Assembly (NCBI GenBank): GCA_009733715.1 | Contig: WMKJ01000037.1 | Location: 43,799 to 107,798, forward strand | Source: Herpomyces periplanetae | Lineage: Eukaryota > Ascomycota > Laboulbeniomycetes > Herpomycetales > Herpomycetaceae | Length of the DNA: 64,000 bases | Direction of reading: 5' to 3' | Part shown: positions 21,574-32,529 of the stretch, one piece after another | Layout of the letters: each line of letters begins with the position of its first letter | Position numbering within the stretch: the first letter of the stretch is position 1 | Notes under the pieces: model-generated | The model's database searches: none | Told to the model about the DNA's origin: nothing | What the model saw: only the letters and a program-made list of their open reading frames with translations | Made by a program: the position numbers and the translations under genes

Positions 21574-22561
21574 TCATCGATTGTTAATTTCAACGTTTAC
21601 TATACTTTCACAAGTTCGCACAAATTCATCCAAATCTTTTATTCCTTTCCACTCACTTATAACATCCTGAATCTCATTCCAGTCACGACTGGCTTCAGCC
21701 CACCTTAACTCTTTAATCAGAGATTTTAGCCTTCGTGGAGTATCTTGTACCCAGAGTAAGCATTTTATTCTATTTGACAGGGATATCTCTGCGTCACGGT
21801 GATTAAAAGATGTTGAATTGGATTTTTCTTCAGACTTCATGCCTGTAGCCTGAGAATTTTCACACATGAATAGTTTTAGTGCATTGAAGACTGAGCTAGC
21901 TGTTTCAATGATACGCTCAATGGTGTCTGGTAATCCTGATAATGATTCAGACAAGTGTAAATTAGTATTAGAGCGCATCTGGGGGAGACATTAGCATACA
22001 GTACAATGCGCCATTACAGATCAGGAAAAGCTTACGGTTTCGTACCTTACGAATTGTATCCGAAGCGTTTATCAACTTTGAATAATTATCGTAAACCAGT
22101 GCTTTACGGTTACTTTCCAATTCACGGATTTCTAGGGATTGATTTGCACGCGTTATCCGAATTAGTGGACAAAAGTGTATACTTGGCTACGATATAACAA
22201 CAGTGCGTAACATATACGTTTACTACTTACCGCTTTGAAGTTTGAATTCCCAATTCAAAAGTTCATCTAGACTTTTAGTTTCCAAGATACTTTGAGCGTA
22301 TAATTCAACGTCATGATTATCGGCATCTAATTCATTGAAACATGAAACGAATGTATCATCGTTGGCGGATTCAGGAACTGGAGCGACTTCGGCATTCGCT
22401 TTGGGCAAACTGTAAAAATTTCGTAGAGCTTCACGATTTCTCCGTGTTTCTCGCGGTGATTTTATCTTCAGTTTGCTTGCTCTCGATACGTCTAGTGAAG
22501 AACTTTTAATCGGAACCTCCAGTGAAAATTTCGATTCAGTTGGGGACGCTTGTTTCGACAT
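21574..22561 (-). CDS. VPS51: GARP-complex subunit Vps51
   Basis: Three exons, complement(join(21574..21978, 22046..22131, 22231..22561)), 273 residues. The short middle exon (86 nt) supplies the signature EIRELESNRKALVYDNY and SKLINASDTIRK, and the frame joins precisely on both sides (GTAAGT and GTACGA donors; CTAG and CCAG acceptors). Exon 1 has the typical basic start ending RREALRNFY and an acidic, helical segment (VELYAQSILETKSLDELL). Exon 3 continues with MRSN and a coiled-coil/helical end. Vps51 links the GARP tethering complex to the Tlg1 SNARE for endosome-to-Golgi retrograde transport. The protein is short, nearer to S. cerevisiae Vps51 (164) than to metazoan proteins (about 780). 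The convergent neighbour RPS7 ends about 200 bp away. Confidence 0.85.
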
Positions 22562-23562
22562 TGAAGGTTCGCGCTAACGGCAAAGCGTGAATAATCAGGT
22601 ACAAATAGTTTCTAGATATCACACTAATGTATGGAATCTTGTGAAGTTTCAGTCAAGAAGATTATTGGCGTGTATGATAATTATACCGTTGGGAGGAAAG
22701 GGTGAATGACCGTGGAATCTTGCTACACTAATAGCCTGACCAGTTAGTATTTTACCTTTCGTTATTACACTTATATTCACACTTACTGTTGCATTACCAT
22801 CTCGAGTCATTCATTAACCACACAATTACATGATAATATCCTACCGCACAGTTGGATGTATAGAGTGAGCGGTGTTAAGTGATAATCCTGCTTTAGCCTA
22901 TGCTCATTAAGCTAAAGTACAATAATATACATGCAAACAAAATTCCTGTGCAGTTATGGAAATATTATTTTGAGAGAACTATAAAACTTTTATAAGTGAC
23001 AGTTGAACGAACAGTTAAACAAGAAAACGCTATTAAGTTCCTTGAAAATTCATCATTTCATCCCTTCTTGCGCAACAATTCCCCAAGATTTGATGACATA
23101 ATCTCATGGGCTGAACACTCGGACGTCAAGTAGAGGGCTAGAAGTGATGGTGTATGTGCAGAATACATGAGTACACAGTTTGGTGTATGTATGAAAAACG
23201 AGAAAAGAAATGTGATTATATTTGTAGCGAATATTCAATAACGCAAATTCTTGTGTGATAATTCAAAATTAAATTGTATAAACTTAACTTTTTCTCACCT
23301 CCAGTCTATCTCGCCGCCGAATAAAAATCACGTGATTACGACAAATTGGCGAGAGGGCGCAGCTGAAGAGGGGGATGGGATGGGGTTCGGAGATGGAGAT
23401 GTGTAGCAAGTAAATGTTAATGGGGTTTAAATTTTGGAGGGATAGATATGAGTGGTATGGTGGTATATAGCTGTCAATTAAATGGAATAAGCTGATACAG
23501 CGGGTAGTATCAAGTTAAATTGATAACCAAATATGCAATAAGTATAGACCAACCCGAAAAAC
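22562..23562. other. Intergenic region, 1 kb
   Basis: No supported gene. It contains a palindromic TCACGTGA E-box core at 23328-23335 and AT-rich sequence. It serves as VPS51 upstream region and as 3' flank of the next minus-strand gene. Confidence 0.4.
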
Positions 23563-24306
23563 CTAAGTGAGAGGTTTAAAATTATATTTAGACTTGAGTA
23601 GAATTGCACGCTCACGAACCAAACTTGAGTTAACATCTGGGTGTTGTAAAGATATATCTGCCATTCCACTCACAGGAACACTGTCCACCAAGTCCGAATA
23701 TTCCAAACTTGCAGTGCACGGCTTATATCCTGCATGAAAATAAGAACGACGTAGCTTACTAACGTGCTTATCACATGATATTTCGGCAGAAGTCCGGTAG
23801 ATCTGTCGGGTGGGGATTTTTCCGCACAATTCACCACTTGACTGGTCACGTGAAGCAGCGTGGGAGATGGGTTTGGAAGGGGAGTTGTCGGGCAGGAGGT
23901 TAACGGCATTTGAGAATTGAATAGACTGGTTTGTTAAGCGTTTGGCAATTAATGAAGGAGGTATAGATGAATAATTATGGCTTGAAGCTGATGTCTGGAG
24001 GGAATTGAATTGTTTTGATTCGTCGGATTCGAGGATAAATTCAAAGGGAGTTTGTTGTAAAAGTTTAGTAACTGCTTGGGAATTTTTTAGGAAAACTAGG
24101 TGACAATTCGGTGCTGGGGCAGGATACGTATACCGTAAACTTTTAAACGCTACCACATCAGCCAAATTTTTTATTAATTTAAAAAAAGCGCTAGATTCGC
24201 GTAAATTTCGAAGTTGGGGCATGACTTTGAGTAAAATGGCATTTCTGGCAAACTGATACGACCCGATTTGGAGTATATTTTGACTGCGTAGTGATGGCAT
24301 CTTCAT
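23563..24306 (-). CDS. Uncharacterised protein, possibly mitochondrial
   Basis: A 247-residue frame from ATG 24306; six further upstream codons start with TTG, so the ATG is preferred. The N-terminal 80 residues are basic and hydrophobic (SYQFARNAILLKVMPQLRNL, then FKLIKNLADVVAFKSLRY), with no acidic residue before position 35, which would suit a mitochondrial presequence followed by a small alpha/beta fold (NCHLVFLKNSQAVTKLL resembles an RRM-like strand-helix). The rest is Ser-rich and looks disordered until a basic C-terminus. I do not recognise the family. Moderate confidence that it is a gene, low on location. Confidence 0.55.
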   Translation of the reverse strand: MKMPSLRSQNILQIGSYQFARNAILLKVMPQLRNLRESSAFFKLIKNLADVVAFKSLRYTYPAPAPNCHLVFLKNSQAVTKLLQQTPFEFILESDESKQFNSLQTSASSHNYSSIPPSLIAKRLTNQSIQFSNAVNLLPDNSPSKPISHAASRDQSSGELCGKIPTRQIYRTSAEISCDKHVSKLRRSYFHAGYKPCTASLEYSDLVDSVPVSGMADISLQHPDVNSSLVRERAILLKSKYNFKPLT

Positions 24307-24895
24307 GTTGACGGTAAATAACAATTCGGTTCATCTAATATTGCTCAATCAATTTCGCGTGTATCGTCTAAAATTCTCTCCCGGTAATATGTTAAAATTC
24401 ATTTATTCATAAACGTTTTCAATTAGATAAAAAATTAACTTCTCAGTAGTATTTTTGAACTTAGAGCCATCATTACTTATCCACCTCCAGCATAAATACT
24501 TTTTAAACATCATTTAGTAATCATGACATCAATATAGCTTACTTAGCATTCCTGCATTAAAATGAAAGCCGCAAGTCAATGAATCCTTTGACGTATTCTT
24601 CACCCAGCAAGGTAGCACTGAGACATCCGAGCAAATTTCAAAAGATCGGGTTAAGGGAAAATTAGACGCCAAGCCAATCAAGGAACATTAATTGAACCGC
24701 CCCGTCACGGATAAAGTTCGGGAATTCGGTGGCAGTGAATATCTTTTTGTTCACGTGACTTCTGTGCACAAATTCTTAGATAGGTGAAGTCTGTTTCGGT
24801 AGATTTTCTTTTAAATATTCTTCTGCTCAAAATAGTTTGATCAAGCGGGTAATGAGTGACACTGAAATTATTCAGGAAAAAGTGGACATAATTTC
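24307..24895. promoter_or_regulatory. Divergent promoter upstream of RRP7
   Basis: About 590 bp without a gene. TCACGTG occurs at 24751-24757, about 140 bp upstream of the RRP7 start. Otherwise nothing is seen. Confidence 0.45.
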
Positions 24896-25887
24896 ATGGA
24901 CAAGTTGACATTCTTAACTACGGATGAAGAGCTCGGCAAATCGCAGCTATCCCGGTACGTTATCGTACCCATTCAATTGCCGAAAAACTCCAAATTAGAC
25001 ATAAATCAAACAATCATCCACTACATTTATGTTCGTCAAAACGAGCCTCGAATTCCCACCGAATCATCGTACAGATCACTCTTTGTCTCTAATGTACCCG
25101 TTGACGCATCGGAATCATCGCTACGTGGACTATTTAACCAGATAGGCGCCGGGAAAGGAAGAGTTGAAAAAGTTACATTTGACATAGCACAGCAAATTAA
25201 TAATGAACGTCAAGCTCCAACAGCAATACTTAAATCACTCGCACTACTGCCCAAATCGATAAAGCGAAAGCGAGATGAAATTGAATTGGAACGTTTAACG
25301 ACGAAACTGTGTAAAAATCCGCTTGTAAAAGACCAAAAGCCTCAACCTTGTTCTAGTGGAACATGTGCAGTTATAACATTTGCGGATATTTCTAGTATGA
25401 AAAATGTTTTAAAAGAATGTCGCAAAGTTTACCCGGGTGTATGGAGAGGTGTTAATGGAGAAAAGCGCTTGACATGGAAAGAAACCGATGTGCCGTTGGG
25501 TACAAGGTGTAAGTATACAACGAAACAATTTTTCAAATTAATTAAAATAATCTCAATTATTTACCAAATTTTCGACAAAAATTCTAACAAAAATTTTTAA
25601 TTGAAGTAATTCGACAACAGTTAATCGCAACTATGCCTGACGATTCACGAATAGAGCAAGCCGTTAATTCATATTTAGAAGCTTTTGGAAACCTGGAAAA
25701 ATTGCGCGACAATTTAATGGCGCGAGGCGCCAATAAACCCGACGAACAAGGTTTTATTACTGTAGTACGGCATAGCAAACTACGAGCCGCAAGTGTCCTC
25801 GGCGCCAAAGCCGCTCTCCAACGCGCCCACTCCAAACGCTTAAAAAAACTCGGCCCGACCGCCTTCACGCCCCACCGCATTACATAA
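24896..25887 (+). CDS. RRP7: Ribosomal RNA-processing protein 7, atypical C-terminus
   Basis: Two exons, join(24896..25508, 25607..25887), 297 residues. Rrp7 is a 90S pre-ribosome (UTP-C-associated) factor needed for 18S rRNA production. The RRM-like domain begins at RSLFVSNVPVDASESSLRGLF and is interrupted by the usual family insert, then resumes at GTCAVITFADISSMKNVL. Exon 2 joins in frame (TRLIRQQLIATMPDDS) and holds the coiled segment and the conserved DEQGFITVVRHSK. Known Rrp7 proteins end with a basic helix containing an FYRFQ-like motif; here the frame stops 27 residues after the ITVVR motif region and no such motif is found before the next gene. The total length still equals that of yeast Rrp7. 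See findings. Confidence 0.85.
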
Positions 25888-26128
25888 GGCCGCGAGTCCT
25901 TGCCCCGGGCGGAAATTACTTGATCCGATTACAAGCTGGCCTTGGCATTTGTCGGATTCGGAGACATCGTGAAAAGTGATTAACGAAAGGATTCAGCGCG
26001 GAATAAGGATGGAAGATATAATTTTGGAATGAGTCCCATTGATATGAATAAACTGATATGTGCAAAGACGAGGGTTGAGTTGTTCAGATTTACAAATTCA
26101 ATAATTTTAAAGACAACTTTAGGGGATC

Positions 26129-27573
26129 ATGATTGTTGGCGGGAATTTTCGAAACCATTATATTAAGCATTTGGGTTGCTTAAAAGGGAATTTTTTCGAC
26201 GGAACTTTTGCTTGCAGCTCGTGTTATAGTAATTTTAATCATGGACCATACACTGCAAATCATATATTACGCATCCCACTTAACATTTCAATGAGAAACT
26301 ACCTTTGTCATATCAGGGAGTATTCATCTTTAGCGGACAGGAAAAAAAATATTCCGAGTGAATGGCGTAAAAAACTTGTGAATGGTCCAGAGCTTGCGGA
26401 TTTTATCAATCAATCTGCACCATCTTACAATTCTTATGAATTGCAAACGGTTAAAGTTGGACAAGTTGGTCGGGAGCGAGATCATGTTCGGCTTCCTCCC
26501 TGGCTACGAAAGCCTCTTCCCACAGGTGAAAATTACGCCAGAATACGACAAGATTTGCGGGGATTAAATTTACATACTGGTATGCTCAATATTATGTACA
26601 TTGGGTTGGTATTTTGAACCATGATACTTAGGTTTATTTGTCTAATTTGGTTGTTATAATAGTTTGCGAAGAAGCCCGTTGCCCTAACGTATCGGAGTGT
26701 TGGGGCGGTACATCTAAATCTTCTGCCACTGCCACGATCATGCTAATGGGAGATACATGTACGCGAGGATGTCGATTTTGTTCTGTTAAAACTTCTCGAA
26801 CTCCCCCACCCCTCGACCCTAATGAACCGGAACATGTTGCCGAAGCATTAACTCGTTGGGGATTGGGTTACGTTGTTTTAACAAGCGTCGACCGTGATGA
26901 TCTACCGGATGGTGGTGCTCATCATTTCTGCAGTACCATCAAGAAAATTAAGGGAAAAAGTTCCAATATTCTCGTTGAAGCGCTTACAGGTGACTTTGCG
27001 GGAGATGTCAGCATGGTACACATGATGGCAACCAGTGGATTAGATGTTTACGCGCATAACTTAGAAACCGTTGAATCTCTTACGCCGTTTGTACGCGATA
27101 GACGCGCTAACTTTCGTCAAAGTTTAACCGTCCTCCAAGAGGCTAAAAAGGCCAATCCAAACTTGATCACTAAAACTTCTCTGATGCTTGGACTGGGTGA
27201 AAAGGATGAGGAAGTAATCAGTGCATTAAAAGGTACCTTATTTTATCCTACATAAAGCACCCTATCAATCTTTGCCACATTAGCTAATCATTATGATATA
27301 GAATTGAGGAAAATAAGCGTAGATGTGATTACTTTTGGCCAGTATATGCGACCCACCAAAAGGCACATGCCCGTGGTCGAGTACGTACGCCCCGAGAAAT
27401 TTAACGTATGGTATGATAAAGCCATGTCTTTAGGATTTTTATATTGTGCAAGTGGACCATTAGTTAGATCATCATTTAAGGCGGGTGAAGCCTTTATAGA
27501 AAATGTACTAAAGAAGGTAAACCTAAGTAAACCCAAAGACATACGAAGCCCAAAATCTTCGCAGTGCCAATAA
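26129..27573 (+). CDS. LIP5: Mitochondrial lipoyl synthase
   Basis: Three exons, join(26129..26579, 26663..27232, 27302..27573), 430 residues. Radical-SAM enzyme that inserts two sulfurs into octanoylated lipoyl domains. The auxiliary-cluster motif [12 protein letters not shown] is completed exactly across intron 1 (HT-VCEEAR), followed by the radical-SAM CTRGCRFC and the NLETV and LMLGLGE motifs; exon 3 has the [16 protein letters not shown] block and [10 protein letters not shown] near the C-terminus. The first about 65 residues are variable and could include the presequence; a second ATG at 26291 ([13 protein letters not shown]) is a plausible shorter, still mitochondrial, start. Donors are GTATGC and GTACCT. 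The downstream 3' flank is free of genes for 0.7 kb. Confidence 0.93.
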
Positions 27574-28262
27574 TAATCATTTAAACTGACATCCCCAAAA
27601 ATTAATAAACCTCTCAAATCATCAAAAATTAATTTTAACTGTACTATACTCAATTCCTACCAATTTAGCCTTTAGTCACTGCCGGAAAATACGTCTGTTC
27701 CCTCATCACCCTACGTCAATTTCACAAAATTCTCCATTTTCCCTTCAATTTTCCCCTTCCACCGGGCTCAGCCACACATTGTGCTGCGCCCCGGTCTTCG
27801 GGCTGTGCATCGCCTCGCGCCTCTAGTGGCACAGGTGCACGTGATGTATCTGTGACGCAACACTGTCATGTGACTGTTCTTGTCATTTTCCAGGCAAACG
27901 TCAGCTCAAATCGGGGGACGTGATCCATCGTTTGATGTTAAATGATTAGTGAAACGCGCAAACTTGTTGCGTGCACGTTATATTTAACTTTTTGTCATGG
28001 GGTGGTATAGTATGGCATGGTGTGTGATAGTGTGGAAATGGTTGGGTATGATTACATTACTGAACGTGTGAAGAGAAAATGTGGACAAATCTACGAGGGT
28101 TGTGAAAATTTCGATTATTTTATGAACGCGATTATTCCTCATTGTATAAACATTTATGAACGTGCGGACGCGATTTTATCATTACTACTATAAAGTATAC
28201 ACTTTCAAGTTAACAGGAAGGATTATCCTTGTTGTAGCAACTTATGCTGCACTGAGAAAAGC
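27574..28262. other. Intergenic region with GC-rich patch
   Basis: About 690 bp. A GC-rich block near 27765-27840 (GCGCCCCGG...TCTTCGGG) stands out against the AT-rich surroundings and ends at a CACGTGA E-box (about 27838). It does not fold into a tRNA and no ORF covers it. It probably belongs to the promoter of the patatin gene. Confidence 0.4.
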
Positions 28263-30114
28263 ATGTTTCACTTGAATCCCACTCAGTACATTATTGGTGT
28301 ACTTAATCTTTTACTCGAAGTCGTATACTTTTGGCGATCAGTAAGTGTGTGAATGCTTATCCTTATGCTTTTGTAGGCTCAATTAAATTGTGATTATTCA
28401 TACTAACTATGGACACGATGGTGCATAAAAGCGTATTCTAGTCTGGTGGACATCAAAATCACCGCAAAAAGCTCTCCTGGAGGAGTTGGCCCGTGCAAAG
28501 TGTGCTGAAGAATGGGAATCCGTTGCTGGTCAATTGGACGAACTATTTGGTCGTGATATTTGGCGTGAAAATCCCGCTAGCAAACTTTACGATTATCGCC
28601 TGATACTATCAAGATTGTACGCTATATCAAAATGTAGAGCGACAGATGACATTTTAGAGCTAGTCAATATCCTACGTTCTGGTTTAGTTCGTAATCTTGG
28701 AAACATTACCGCTAGTCAACTTTACAACAAAACTTACGTGGGTACGAAACACTTAATTGAGGATTACATTTCTCAAGTTGTCCTGGCTATCGACTACGTT
28801 TCCAAATATCCCACATCTAGAGATCAACTCGACGGTCTCACCCTCCAGACCAAATTCAACGTACTTAACGATACACGGCAAGCTTTTGGTCGTTCTGCTC
28901 TCGTGCTTCAGGGTGGCGTTAATCTTGGGATATGCCATTTTGGAGTAATCAAGGCGTTATACTCATACGGTTTACTACCTCGTATCATTGTGGGTACAGC
29001 AACAGGTGCATTCATCGCTGCACTACTTGAAGCTACAACGGATCGTGAGCTCCTTAATTTTTTAACTGGAAGCTCACTCGAGTCTGTCCTTAAACCCAAA
29101 AAGCCTGCTAAGTCAAGAAATGGTATTTCTTACATCCAGCGAATGTTCCGATTTTTTGGCGAGGGTTGTGTCGAGGAGACTGACGATATGGAAAAATGCA
29201 TACAAAATTGTATAGGCGACTTGACATTCGAAGAAGCGTATTCACGGACGAGTCGAGTGCTAAATATCATTGTGGCGACAACTGGTGGTGGTGTCCCAAA
29301 CGTATTGAACCATTTGACCTCTCCCAACGTACTTATTCGCTCTGCTGTCGTTGCATCTAACGTTACTTCCTCAGCATTGCGCCCAAAAGTCCTACTCTTT
29401 TGTAAAGATGAAACTGGAAAAGTCGTGCCTTGGGCAACAGCCCAAAATGCTAAATTTCGCTCCTGGACAAGCGTATATTACAACGAACGGGAGAGTCCAC
29501 TGTCTAGAGTTATGGAATTGTTCAACGTTAACCATTTTGTCATATCCCAGGCGCGCGTTCAAATCCCTAAGATCCTACGACTTGAAAGTAATCATCTACC
29601 TCCGCCCCGTCGATCCAGAAATAGCTTATGGGCAAAGTTATCACCTTTTTCAGGATCACTCTCGCTGTTTAGATTAATATCAATGGAAATACATCATCGC
29701 CTTCACCAGTTAGATAGTCTAGCATTACTCCCCATGTCTGCTCGAAGGTACCTCCTTGAAGAACAAATCCCTGGTGCATCCATAATTCTAACACCGGAGT
29801 ATAGCTTTTTTGATCTGTTTATCAGCCTGGATAATATTTCCGTTGAAAAGATAAAGGATATAATACTAGAAGGTGAACGGGCTGTATGGTCAACCTGCTG
29901 TGCGCTAACTGTGCGGTGTGCTATTGAAGCTCAGCTAGATCGCGGTTACCAACGTTTAATAGGCAAAAAAAAGACCAATGTATACAATTTCTCTCCCATG
30001 AAGATTTCATTTGGATCTCACTCATCCCTAGTGTGCGATTCCCATCGAAAAGGTATGGCCCGCGCGAAAAGCTTCAGCCATGCAACTATTTGCAAGAGAT
30101 ACTCAGGTATATAA
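28263..30114 (+). CDS. DUF3336/patatin-like (Tgl/SDP1-type) protein lacking catalytic residues
   Basis: Modelled as join(28263..28340, 28432..30114), 586 residues. Exon 1 (MFHLNPTQYIIGVLNLLLEV) gives the N-terminal membrane segment. The intron has a perfect TACTAAC branch site at 28401, and the first AG after it restores the frame into SPQKALLEELARAK, the DUF3336 start. The patatin domain begins at GRSALVLQGG with the oxyanion-type loop GGVNLGICHFGVIKAL. The expected nucleophile elbow G-x-S-x-G reads GTATG (Ser replaced by Ala), and the catalytic Asp-Gly motif before the conserved FNVNHFVISQ reads WTSVYY with no Asp. Active relatives are lipid-droplet triacylglycerol lipases. The 3' end could instead splice (GTATAT donor after RYS) to a stop near 30173. 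It is likely a pseudoenzyme; no frameshift is seen. Confidence 0.85.
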
Positions 30115-30178
30115 CTTTGAGAATGATATCGTTTAACTAAGTAGTCTCCATCTCCTTTTGACCAGCAAAATGATGTGG

Positions 30179-30958
30179 TTATCGACGAGGCAAATTCGGA
30201 ATAGATGAGCTATGATGATGATTATGGTAATGGTCGCGATCGTGTTTAAAGAGAAACTGAAGCCAGAACTCTTTACTATCCTGATCAAACCACTCGAAGT
30301 AGTGATTTTCCCGACGATCTATCTCCTTAGCCTGAATTTTAAAGCCACATGTCTCATAGGGTTGAGCAGTTATCAAGAGATACTGAAACGACTTATCCGG
30401 TTCTTCAACTTTTTGTTCAAATGCACTCATAAACCGAACGCGGGGGCGAACATCGGGTAATATCTCCGGATACTGAAGTTGGAAAAGTAGCCCATTTTGT
30501 CGAGTTAATGGATCCCGGATTTTTGAAATTTTGTACCCAGGTCTACCAATCTTTATTAAGTTACGGTGTACCTGAATTTGAGGTACACCTGGCATAACAT
30601 CATCGCGATCACGTCCCTCTTTTTGTTCACGGGCTGCACGTCTCGCCAAGTTAGTCTGATGCTTCCGACCTTGTGTGTGTGCTAGGTAGGACCCATCATT
30701 TTGATGAACTGTGAGGCACAACCGACACTCGAAATTTCCAACGTGATTCTTGAAGAAGTAAGGATCCTTATCCAGGTCAATACTTTCCAAGGCAAGTTTT
30801 CGTAAACGTTCACGTCGATCAACATTTGTAGCAGACTGTGAAGCGACACCACCACCGCCAAACTTTGAACCAACGCGATTCTAGATAATTGATCACATCA
30901 CATTAGCATCAACATTGTAAATTCTTATAAATCCACTACAACAAACCTGATAATCCAT
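30179..30958 (-). CDS. PRP11: Splicing factor 3A subunit 2 (Prp11)
   Basis: Two exons, complement(join(30179..30880, 30947..30958)), 237 residues. SF3a66/Prp11 is part of U2 snRNP and stabilises branch-site recognition. Exon 1 is only 12 nt (M-D-Y-Q); after a 66-nt intron (GTTTGT donor, CTAG acceptor) the frame gives NRVGSKFGGGGVASQSATN, the near-invariant SF3A2 N-terminus. The matrin/U1-type C2H2 finger is FECRLCLTVHQNDGSYLAHT followed by QGRKHQ. The C-terminal domain (GRPGYKISKIRDP ... YPEI) and the ENHYFEWFDQDSKEFWLQF block are typical. The tail is His-rich but lacks the long proline repeats of metazoan proteins, as in yeasts. Confidence 0.93.
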
Positions 30959-31177
30959 GATGTAAAGAATTGTCAAAATCACTGTTAACCTAAAAATTAA
31001 TCTGTAATCTGCAGAAAAAATATCTTTTCGGCGTGCCAACAGTCCTTGACATTGTTGAGCATTTTATCACGTGTAATACGTCACGTGGCATGATCATGTG
31101 ATATGATGTGAAGTGTGGGGAAGATAGAAGAAAGGGTTTCGTATGGGAAAATGAAAAAGTTAGATGAAGTTAATAAT

Positions 31178-32287
31178 ATGCCGGAGATTGGAGAAGTAGC
31201 ACGAATAATATACTTTTTGAGGGAATATGTAGTGGGAAAAAGAATCAAACAGATTTGGACGCAGAATGATAGTATAGTTTATGGAAAGGGTGGAACGAAT
31301 TGCGAAACATTTGGCGCGGCATTGCAAGGTAAAGAAGTCGTTAACGTGGGAAGACAAGGGAAGTATTTCTGGCTTGTAATGTCGGAACCACCGCATGCAG
31401 TTTTACACTTCGGTATGACGGGATGGATACATCTATCCAACGTTAATACGATGTTTCACCGACGTTCAGTTAACGACGAAACGTGGCCACCGAAATATTG
31501 GAAATTCCATGTTGAATTGGATGACACACCGACAACTCGATTTGCGTTTATTGATGCTCGACGTTTAGCGCGCATAGGATTACTAGACGTTGAAGCCAGT
31601 AAAGTGAGAATGTGTTCACCCTTAATTGAAAATGGTCCAGATCCTGTAGTGGATAGTGAACTTGTAACGATTGAATGGTTAACGGAACAACTTAAAAAGA
31701 GAAGGTTAAAAATTAAAGTTTTCCTACTGGATCAAGGTACAATTAGTGGAATTGGAAACTGGGTAGGTGATGAGATATTATTTCAAGCGAGAATTCATCC
31801 TGAACAGTATACGCATACGTTGAGTGAAGCACAGATTAATGCTTTATTCAATTCCATACACTATGTATGTCGTACCGCTGTGGCAAATCTTTCGGATCCC
31901 GATAAAGTTGATTTGGATTACTTTTCTGCTTTCCCCAAAAATTGGTTAACAAATTATCGCTGGGTTAAGGGTAAAAGGAATATTCAAGCCAAACTACCCA
32001 CCGGTGAAAGTATAATATTTCTTAATGTGGGTGGGCGAACCAGTGCAGTAGTACCACATTTTCAAGTTGTCCCTACTGCTACACTAAACATTGCACCTAG
32101 TGAAACTTTAGATGAGAAAACTGGCCATGTTAAAAGTTGTTATTTTAATTCCACTGACACTACTGAAGAATCACTTTCCCAAACCCAACCCCAAAGCACT
32201 GAATCGAAATTTAAGCCGGATTTTACGAAAAAACCTAAAAAGCGAAAACGTGAAAATTCCAAAAACTCCAGCCCAAAGGACAAATAG
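31178..32287 (+). CDS. Fpg/MutM-like DNA glycosylase (H2TH family)
   Basis: 369 residues from ATG 31178. This start is chosen because the family's catalytic nucleophile is the N-terminal Pro exposed after Met removal, and it reads MPEIGEVARI, with the following Glu of the active site. The frame is open 21 codons further upstream only from a GTG. It continues with the beta-sandwich (VLHFGMTGWI), FIDARRLARIGLLD and the helix-two-turn-helix loop ending LDQGTISGIGNWVGDEILFQ. As in other fungal and plant Fpg proteins, no C-terminal four-Cys zinc finger is visible; instead GESIIFLNVGGRTSAVVPHFQ resembles the zincless finger. The C-terminal tail is Lys-rich (KKPKKRKREN), a possible nuclear signal. 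It should excise oxidised or formamidopyrimidine bases. Confidence 0.9.
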   Translation: MPEIGEVARIIYFLREYVVGKRIKQIWTQNDSIVYGKGGTNCETFGAALQGKEVVNVGRQGKYFWLVMSEPPHAVLHFGMTGWIHLSNVNTMFHRRSVNDETWPPKYWKFHVELDDTPTTRFAFIDARRLARIGLLDVEASKVRMCSPLIENGPDPVVDSELVTIEWLTEQLKKRRLKIKVFLLDQGTISGIGNWVGDEILFQARIHPEQYTHTLSEAQINALFNSIHYVCRTAVANLSDPDKVDLDYFSAFPKNWLTNYRWVKGKRNIQAKLPTGESIIFLNVGGRTSAVVPHFQVVPTATLNIAPSETLDEKTGHVKSCYFNSTDTTEESLSQTQPQSTESKFKPDFTKKPKKRKRENSKNSSPKDK

Positions 32288-32529
32288 TTTTTCCAACCGC
32301 GGGCTATGATGTCATAGCATTTATCACGTGCCTGTTGGTGTGTGGGTAAGAGAGGGACTAGGGCATGATTGGAGGGGACAAAGGGGGATAGGTAAAGGTT
32401 AAAAGAGTAGATTATTGGAAGGTTTGTGGGCGAAAAATTGAAGTTTGGCAAGGCAAGTTAATCTAAGCGTATACAAATAAGCTATCTGTGGACTCTGGTA
32501 AATGATTTATACATAAAGATTGCGGGAAA

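Noticed and set aside
27765-27840. GC-rich block as a tRNA or other structured RNA
   Set aside because: No cloverleaf, no B-box, and no extended pairing could be drawn by eye.
31115-31177. Upstream start of the Fpg-like glycosylase
   Set aside because: The frame starts with GTG, and the family requires MPE at the N-terminus, found at 31178.
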